A DNA stretch of 64,000 bases from Tyto alba (taxonomy: Eukaryota > Chordata > Aves > Strigiformes > Tytonidae). Made by a program: the position numbers and the translations under genes. The notes beneath the pieces are model-generated. The model searched no databases. It was not told the DNA's origin and saw only the letters and a list, made by a program, of their open reading frames with translations. Shown piece by piece: positions 59,501 to 64,000 of this stretch (the stretch's first letter is position 1; each line of letters opens with the position of its first letter). The stretch is taken from assembly GCF_018691265.1 (NCBI RefSeq), contig NW_024881327.1, positions 20,391,936 through 20,455,935 of the forward strand. Direction: 5' to 3'.

Positions 59501-59807
59501 TCCTTTTGTTTCAAGATAACCTTTTTTTCCTACTCTACTCCATATGCACATTGCTCCTTAGGTTGCAGACATACTGAGAAATTACTGTTTCCAGGTGAGG
59601 AGGAGGTCAAAGTGTTTTGCATTTTATTAATTCTTAAGTGTGATGTATGAAGAACACATTATAAAAAATTAATACCATGTTTTTTTTTCATTTCTCCTCC
59701 CTCTTCACCCTTATCCCCTACTGTTTTTCAAACTAGGTATCAGATTGTAGTGGAAATAGTTCAGGCAACCACAATCAGCAATATTCCCCAAGTGAAGAGG
59801 CAGAAAG
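17081..59807 (+). CDS. SNX25: SNX25, sorting nexin 25, exons 1-6 (partial, continues beyond the window)
   Basis: This is the join of 17081-17542, 30427-30511, 40188-40404, 52606-52778, 53665-53851 and 59737-59807: 1195 nt, 398 codons plus one base. All junctions are GT-AG and all phases agree. Residues 73-90 and about 103-132 are hydrophobic. From about residue 176 to the end of the visible part the protein matches the PXA region of SNX25, with landmarks YRDYILSWYG, VVKVVCNDVV, LLPSKDVQS and APSYEEFIKLI. Family knowledge: SNX25 belongs with SNX13, SNX14 and SNX19, which carry PXA, RGS-like, PX and nexin-C domains and act at endomembranes; SNX25 has been linked to TGF-beta receptor traffic. 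RGS-like, PX and nexin-C coding exons are outside the window. The assignment rests on remembered SNX25 protein and is strong for exons 2-6. Confidence 0.95.
24085..24574 (-). mobile_element. Solo LTR of an endogenous retrovirus, antisense in SNX25 intron 1
   Basis: The LTR itself is 24090-24569 (480 bp). Read on the minus strand it begins TGTCGTGGTTGGGG and ends CAAACGATGACA, the canonical TG...CA. It is flanked by AATAC (24085-24089) and AATGC (24570-24574), a 5-bp target-site duplication with one substitution. In minus-strand order it carries a GC box, an ATTGG (inverted CCAAT) box and a TATATAAA box. It is closely similar to the LTR at 36689-37177; the U3/promoter part is almost identical. 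No internal retroviral sequence adjoins it, so it is a solo LTR. A 5-bp duplication is common in several ERV groups, so I do not assign the class firmly. Confidence 0.92.
26924..26951 (+). repeat. Poly-G run of 28
   Basis: An uninterrupted G homopolymer lies in SNX25 intron 1 and is G on the transcribed RNA. The length may be imprecise because such runs are error-prone in sequencing. It can form intramolecular G-quadruplexes. Confidence 0.9.
27346..27715 (-). mobile_element. CR1-type LINE 3' end fragment
   Basis: On the + strand it opens ATCACAGAATAGTTCAGGTTGG and continues with a GGGCATCTAGTCCA segment, an AAGGATGGAGACTCCACAG segment and an AATAAGGTCTCCCCTGAAC segment. That is the reverse-complement order of a CR1 3' region. 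Hence it is 5'-truncated, on the minus strand and antisense to SNX25. Borders are approximate; I could not identify target duplications. Confidence 0.85.
28353..28364. repeat. Poly-C run of 12
   Basis: A short C homopolymer in SNX25 intron 1, with no other feature attached. Confidence 0.9.
30427..30511 (+). CDS. SNX25: SNX25 exon 2 (contains alternative start Met176)
   Basis: It is 85 nt, entered in phase 0 after TTTCAG and left in phase 1 at GAAG|GTGAGT. It encodes residues 155-182 and the first base of codon 183. The segment SNWSGSSHD...SRRVVISHN leads into MDKALKE. The Met at 30490-30492 sits in a strong start context (A at -3, G at +4), and MDKALKE is the start I remember for the shorter annotated human SNX25. 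So both an N-terminally extended and a shorter protein are plausible, depending on promoter use. The exon lies between the two inverted solo LTRs. Confidence 0.93.
30971..30999. mobile_element. 29-bp TG...CA relic resembling two joined LTR ends
   Basis: It begins TGTCCTGG like the LTR at 36689 and ends CTCAAACCATGACA like the LTR at 24090. The flanks ATTGT (30966-30970) and ATTTT (31000-31004) match at four of five positions, as a decayed 5-bp target duplication would. It reads as an LTR reduced to its termini by internal deletion, or as an unrelated short palindrome. Confidence 0.35.
32775..32810 (+). repeat. (TTTG)n followed by poly-T
   Basis: A pure TTTG microsatellite of about six units running into ten Ts. 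It is intronic and unremarkable. Confidence 0.9.
36684..37182 (+). mobile_element. Solo LTR of an endogenous retrovirus, sense in SNX25 intron 2
   Basis: The LTR is 36689-37177 (489 bp), starting TGTCCTGGTTGGGG and ending CAAACCACAACA, with a perfect 5-bp target duplication ACTAG on both sides (36684-36688 and 37178-37182). Signals in order: GC box around 36797-36810, ATTGG box at 36835-36839, TATATAAA at 36873-36880 and an ATTAAA polyadenylation signal at 37048-37053 near the expected U3-R-U5 layout. It is nearly identical in U3 to the inverted copy at 24090-24569. The perfect duplication suggests it is the younger insertion. No internal viral sequence is present. Confidence 0.95.
37213..37268. 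repeat. 28-bp tandem duplication
   Basis: Two copies of a GTAAAATTCTTAGATTTG-headed 28-mer lie end to end 31 bp after the LTR target duplication. They are near-identical, so the duplication is recent. Confidence 0.85.
40188..40404 (+). CDS. SNX25: SNX25 exon 3 (start of PXA domain)
   Basis: It is 217 nt, entered in phase 1 and left in phase 2 (GCCAG|GTAAAA). It encodes residues 183-254 plus two bases of Arg255. Conserved SNX25 text includes VFDYSYRDYILSWYGQLSRD, LLSEDFWEIAKQL, LSHIDVVKVVCNDVV and LLSHFCDLK. This is the N-terminal half of the PXA domain, an all-helical module shared by SNX13, SNX14, SNX19 and SNX25. The upstream AG lies after a long pyrimidine tract. Confidence 0.97.
46329..46365 (+). 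repeat. (TTTTG)n, then poly-T and nine Gs
   Basis: A pentanucleotide microsatellite passes into a T run and a G run; intronic. Confidence 0.9.
48622..48809 (+). other. Exon-like block in SNX25 intron 3, function unknown
   Basis: A pyrimidine-rich acceptor (TTCCTTTTGCTTTTCAG, AG at 48620-48621) and a good donor (AAAG|GTAAGA) bound 188 nt. Inside, an ATG at 48672 opens a frame to the donor that reads MSSYVMEVTPEKKLKF onward. In the phase demanded by SNX25 exon 3, however, the block has a stop near its end, so inclusion would truncate SNX25. I do not recognise the peptide. Confidence 0.15.
52606..52778 (+). CDS. SNX25: SNX25 exon 4 (PXA domain)
   Basis: It is 173 nt, entered in phase 2 after CCCCCTTAG and left in phase 1 at AAAAG|GTAGAT. 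It encodes residues 255-312 and the first base of Val313. Landmarks are RPFLLHPCLRSSDEEVRFL, CSQILVYCLLPSKDVQS and LRIVLAEILATK. A second AG four bases downstream (GCAG) would break the frame, so the first AG is used. The donor GTAGAT is weaker than average. Confidence 0.97.
52779..53664 (+). other. SNX25: SNX25 intron 4 (886 bp)
   Basis: A short AT-rich intron ending TTTTTCCTCTCCAG; no further features seen. Confidence 0.9.
53665..53851 (+). CDS. SNX25: SNX25 exon 5 (PXA domain)
   Basis: It is 187 nt, entered in phase 1 and left in phase 2 at CTGAG|GTATTT. It encodes residues 313-374 plus two bases of Arg375. Landmarks are VLKPVVELLSDPDYINRML, LEYREQMNEHQKKDYTYAPS and YEEFIKLINSSSDVEFLKQL, all very close to the mammalian protein as I remember it. 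The KP-VVELLS-DPDYIN stretch is typical of the PXA C-terminal half. Confidence 0.97.
53852..59736 (+). other. SNX25: SNX25 intron 5 (5.9 kb)
   Basis: It starts GTATTT and ends TTTTTCAAACTAG. It contains a 17-G homopolymer (55811-55827) and otherwise AT-rich unique sequence. No extra exon is supported. Confidence 0.85.
55811..55827 (+). repeat. Poly-G run of 17
   Basis: A G homopolymer on the SNX25 sense strand, followed by an A run; intronic, G-quadruplex-capable. Confidence 0.9.
59737..59807 (+). CDS. SNX25: SNX25 exon 6 (end of PXA domain)
   Basis: It is 71 nt, entered in phase 2 and left in phase 1 at AAAG|GTAAGA. It encodes YQIVVEIVQATTISNIPQ and VKRQK (residues up to 398), plus the G of a following Gly-type codon. 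In the mammalian protein this stretch is followed by a KETAAMKADLL-like helix, which is not found in the remaining 4 kb. The next constitutive exon therefore probably lies past the right edge. Confidence 0.96.
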
Positions 59808-62800
59808 GTAAGATTCCATTTTGTTAAGTCACATCTGTTGTTTTTGTTCTGAAAAGCTGTTTGAACTCTCGACATACATATGCAATCAGTGTGTGTGGGA
59901 TTTTTAGACAGATTTTAGGAATGCTATGCCTTTAGTATTTCAGTTCTGTTTCATTTGTCTGAATCTTCCAGAAACTCCCATGGTGTGATTATCTCCTCAC
60001 CCCATCTTCATCTAAGCTGATGGATCATGAGAAAGGTCATATCTATGATGCATTTATTTTCAGAACTTGCTGCAACTAGGATTTTTGGCATTATAAATTT
60101 GTATGCTGAGAATCTTGCTTCCTCTTTCTTTTTCATACAATCCATTCTTCAAAGTCTCCGTTTGTTTTCCTCTTAAAACACAGAAAAATGAATGATACAG
60201 CGTAATTGTCAGTCAGACTTTATTTTGACTCTTCATTGTATTATGGTTTTGTGTTGCAATACAGAGTGCTCTTAAATCCTGCAGTATTTTGGCAATGTCT
60301 GTCTTTTAAAATGCACATGCATCTTGTGCTTACATTTATTATATATACTGCTTTTTATGGTTCTCAAAATGTACCAAAACTGTGGTATATCTTCAGAAGA
60401 TTATACTGATGGCAAAATTACTGACCAAATTTTTGCTTAGACGGATATGCTTAAGGTGTGTCAAAGCATAATAAAAAGGCAATGGATGATATTAATTAAT
60501 TTGTTTGTAAGCAAGGAAATCTAAAAAACTTGCTTGTAGGTTCTCTTGTAAACTCTGTCAGGTTGAAGAAAATGATCATTTTCTAGCACTTTGTATCACA
60601 AAGGAAAGCTTTTAAAAGTGACTTAAACATAATGAAAAATGCAGAAAGGGAAAACAAACATGAGGGAGGAGGGGGCATATCTTTGGGCAGTCTGAAGAGT
60701 TTGGGGTCCATGCTCAAGTTTCTGAAAGTATAAGGTTGTCAACACGGATACACCTTCTGTTTACATTCTACAATAGAGCTAGATGCACATTCCTTTAGGA
60801 TAAATTGCTTGTGTCAAACCATGGCAAAAAGAAAAGTTTGCTCAAGTGTATATTACAGAATGACATATTAATATTTCTCAGATGAAAGTTAATTTAATGG
60901 AAAGTCTGTTTCGTAAAGTAATAAAATGAGAACAGGGAAATTAACTCTGAGTATATTATGAAAAATCAATCTTCTTAGCCCTGTATTTCCATTTGTGCTA
61001 CCATTGGTCTTGTGAGAAGAACTGATTTGGGGAATATTTTTTTAAAAGTTTAGGTTCCTACAATTAATTACCATCTCACTTTCCTCTGTCTTACTTGAGT
61101 TTATCCAGTTAATTATCCACTGTTATAAACCCTGATCAGAAGATGGCTTTTCTGAAGCTACAAGTGTCTGGTGCTGCAGAATAGATATAAAAATATTAGT
61201 TCTATTTATTCTGCCAAAGTAGATCTAGTTCTACTTATTCTGTGGTGAAGTTTGTTTTGCATTTTTATGGGCTCTTGACTTTTACCTGTATTAAAAAAAT
61301 CCAACAGAAATTCCACTAGCTGGTGCAATGAAGTTTTGTGTGAAGGTACTGACTTTTGTTATTAGTTTAGTCCCATGGCAACCTTTTAAGATTTGATTAC
61401 CACTGCTGTCTGTATTAGCCAGAAGAGCTGTTGTGGCTAAACCTTTTATTTATTAAATAGCCAATGGTTATTCACATTATGCCTGAAGAAAAAGGTGACA
61501 TTTTTTTGCCTAACACATGTGGAACAGTATGTCCACCAGAGGCATACAAGACAATCTTATTAGTTCACACAAATTTAAGGCAGATTTCTAATCTGTTTCA
61601 GTTATTCTGCTAAGGTTTTCATCCACCAAAAATTTTTGGGCTCAGTCTGTGTAAAGTAAACTTTAAGAGGACTATCAAAGGTGTAGAGGTCTAAAATTTA
61701 GTTCTGAAGGCTTTTTTGTGTCTTGTTTCTGCTGAAGGGGGTGGAGACATTTTTCCCTAACATGGAAACGAATTTAACATGTTCCTGAACTTTAGGAAGA
61801 AAAGTTTAAGGAAAAAAGCTGTCCTACCTTTCTTAAAACAAAACAAAGCCAATCTTTGCTGATATAAAGACTGTTGAACTCTTGTAGAACAGACAATGTT
61901 TCTTACGTCACCTTTTGCTGTTTCCCTTTCTGGATGCCACAGCACACTGCTACCCCTGCAACAGCTGCATTTCATGGTGAATAACTAAATGTAAGCTTTA
62001 TGCAAAATGGAAGTGTGTTTGCACAATCTCATTCTATCTTCTTCTTTTAATATGTTCCCTCAGTACCTGCTGCATACCTGTAATAATGTGTGAGCATGGG
62101 TGTTTGATGTATATGACAGACTCCCCTTTCCTGCTAATAGACGAGCTCTTGTCTTTTGTGTCATGGGCATCTCTTAGGTTTGATTCCAGCCTGGCAAGAG
62201 ATAGTCTTACTGGTAGCTATTTCCTTTTTCATGTGGCAAATTTGGGTTCTGAAAACGTAACTGCTTGTTTAGTGCCTGAGTGTACAGCTAGAGCAGCTGA
62301 ACTTTGGCTGGCCACCAGTCTGTCAAGCCTGATTGATACTCACTCTCATTCTATAAGAGTAGAGAAAGTGTAGAATAATATGTACATGGATATAGTCTCA
62401 GCCTCCACCAGTTTGAGTCATGGGAGCTTCCCAAGTCAGCGTTTTCAGTAGAAAAAGTTACAGCAAAAAAGCGTGAGGAGCACTTATTGCAGCAGGAGTG
62501 GCCAATACTCTGCAGCAGTGAGAGCTTAGCTACTATCTAAGCAAAGCAAGTGTTGTGCAACTACATGACTAGCAATAAATGTGCCTGAGCAGGATCGCAC
62601 ACATTTGCTGTTGGTTGAGGAGACATCATTAAGTCTCTAAAACTGACCAAAAATGTTTTGTTTATAAAAGATGTGTCTATTATTAAAGGATGAGTAGCCC
62701 GAGGAGCAGATTTCAGACTGATGACTTCTCATATAAGCTACAGTTGCCTGGCTGCTTTTCCTATTTTACCTGGTTACACTTAATGTTGGTGCCCAGAGGG

Positions 62801-64000
62801 GTTGGAGAGGAAGGCTTATCCCTCGGCAAGGACAGGGTTCTTTGTATTTGATTCAACTAGTGTTGGTGCCACCTATTGGCGAAATATTTAGCTGTTAGAG
62901 CCCTCTAATAAAAGCAGAAAGTACTTCGAAGTACTTCTTTCTGAACGTCGTTGTATTAAACCCTCAGTAGTAAAAAATTGCATGTTATAGGGTCTTTTTT
63001 CTTTTCAGATTTCTATCACTTGAATCCTCTGGCATGTGAGCATAAGAGAGCAAACGAAAACGTACAAAAGCATCTGATTCATGTTAAGCAGTAAGTTTTA
63101 CATTTGACTCCCTGAGAGAGTCAAATGTCTTCAAAGGTTGAGACACAAAATAATTTGAGAGGTTCACAGTGTGATGCCTGTTGTGGGTGGATGATACAGC
63201 TTCTGTGGCCAGGAGAGTTGCTTTTGGTCATTTCTAAAGCTGAATAAGAAACCTAATGTAGCATTACTGTTTTCAGAGGTGTTGATGGTTTGTTTTGGAG
63301 TGGTGCAGGCCACTGCAAACAGAAGCTGGTTTTTTTTGCATGCTGGCACTACACTACTTAACTCGTTTACACTGACACTGAAGCACTGAATCTGATGTCT
63401 ACGTGTATCTGCATTACTTTCCCAAGCTGTGTTGTCCTGTGTATCCTCTTCCAAAATGGTCAGGGTCACTCCAGCAGTGACTGTAGGAGGGTGCTTGGCT
63501 TTGGGCCTTTTGGGGGCATTGGGGATTTTTTTATTGCTCATCTTTGGTTTTTCTTCCTATTGATATTTTTGGACTGTGCTTTTCTTTTGTACAGTCACAT
63601 GTGCTCTGGTTGGAAGAATCTCATCCTTCTATATCTTTAACTGTAAAACTCTCTCCTCATCTCATCTTTTGATAAGGATTCCTTGGAAGCACTGAACCAA
63701 ATTTGAGCTAAGTGTTAGGTTTTTTTTTTTTTAAATCTATGTTTTAAAGATTTTTGAAAGACTATAAATGCTTATCTGAAAATGTTTACTGCATTTCAAT
63801 GTAGTAAGCCAGTTTGTAAGAGGACAAATATGCAGATAAGGCATTGTAGCATGAGTGAGAGAGGACCTGGGTTTCTAGAAGCGAGAGTAGATCTTAATTT
63901 TTCTAAAGGAAAGGCTTCAAAAAAAAAAAGAAATAGCAACAAAAGTAAGTTGCTATAAGTAGTTGATATTTGCTGTTGTAAGAATAAGAAACTCTTTAAA
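59808..64000 (+). other. SNX25: SNX25 intron 6 (partial)
   Basis: It starts GTAAGA and runs to at least 63008 or, if the block at 63009-63090 is skipped, past the window end. AT-rich; the only notable items are the exon-like block and an 18-bp perfect palindrome at 62919-62936. Confidence 0.75.
63009..63090 (+). other. SNX25: Candidate SNX25 cassette or poison exon
   Basis: The acceptor GGTCTTTTTTCTTTTCAG and donor GCA|GTAAGT are both strong. Joined to exon 6 the 82 nt are open and read DFYHLNPLACEHKRANENVQ and on to the donor. Length 82 is not a multiple of three, so inclusion between exon 6 and the next conserved exon should shift the frame unless that exon also changes. The peptide does not match the SNX25 sequence I expect after residue 398. 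It may be a lineage-specific alternative exon, a poison exon, or a pseudo-exon. Confidence 0.3.

Noticed and set aside
1..64000. tRNA, rRNA, CRISPR arrays, bacterial operons or phage genes
   Set aside because: I looked for these and saw no supporting structure; the sequence is vertebrate nuclear DNA.

Overview
The window looks like a bird (sauropsid) nuclear genome. It holds split vertebrate exons with GT-AG junctions, CR1-type LINE tails, solo LTRs of an endogenous retrovirus family, and two CpG-rich promoter islands in an otherwise AT-rich background. There are no bacterial operons, CRISPR arrays or phage genes. Species cannot be fixed from the sequence.

The only protein-coding gene I can support is the 5' part of SNX25 (sorting nexin 25) on the + strand. 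Six coding exons join in phase: 17081-17542, 30427-30511, 40188-40404, 52606-52778, 53665-53851 and 59737-59807. Together they give 398 codons plus one base. They encode a low-complexity N-terminus with two hydrophobic segments, followed by the PXA domain. The RGS-like, PX and C-terminal nexin domains must lie beyond the right edge. A seventh exon-like block at 63009-63090 has excellent splice sites and an open frame. It does not resemble the SNX25 protein I know and would shift the frame, so it may be a cassette or poison exon.

Layout. 1-10344: no coding exon seen. It is probably the first intron of a minus-strand gene whose CpG-island first exon lies at about 10347-10650, with a clear minus-strand splice donor at 10346/10345. 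From vertebrate synteny the best candidate is CFAP97, but no CFAP97 coding sequence is present. 10782-12208: a compound repeat, in which a roughly 140-bp direct repeat flanks a 33-unit, 21-bp minisatellite that is open as a 313-codon minus-strand ORF. 12209-16430: unannotated spacer. 16430-17770: SNX25 CpG island, leader and exon 1. 17543-64000: SNX25 introns and exons 2-6. Introns 1 and 2 carry two closely similar solo LTRs in opposite orientation (24090-24569 minus, 36689-37177 plus), each with its own 5-bp target duplication, on either side of exon 2. Intron 1 also carries a CR1 tail and a run of 28 Gs.

No clearly new multi-gene system is visible. The strongest unusual items are the minisatellite with frame-compensating indels inside a direct repeat, the inverted LTR pair around SNX25 exon 2, the overlapping upstream ORFs at the SNX25 start, and the possible cassette exon at 63009-63090.
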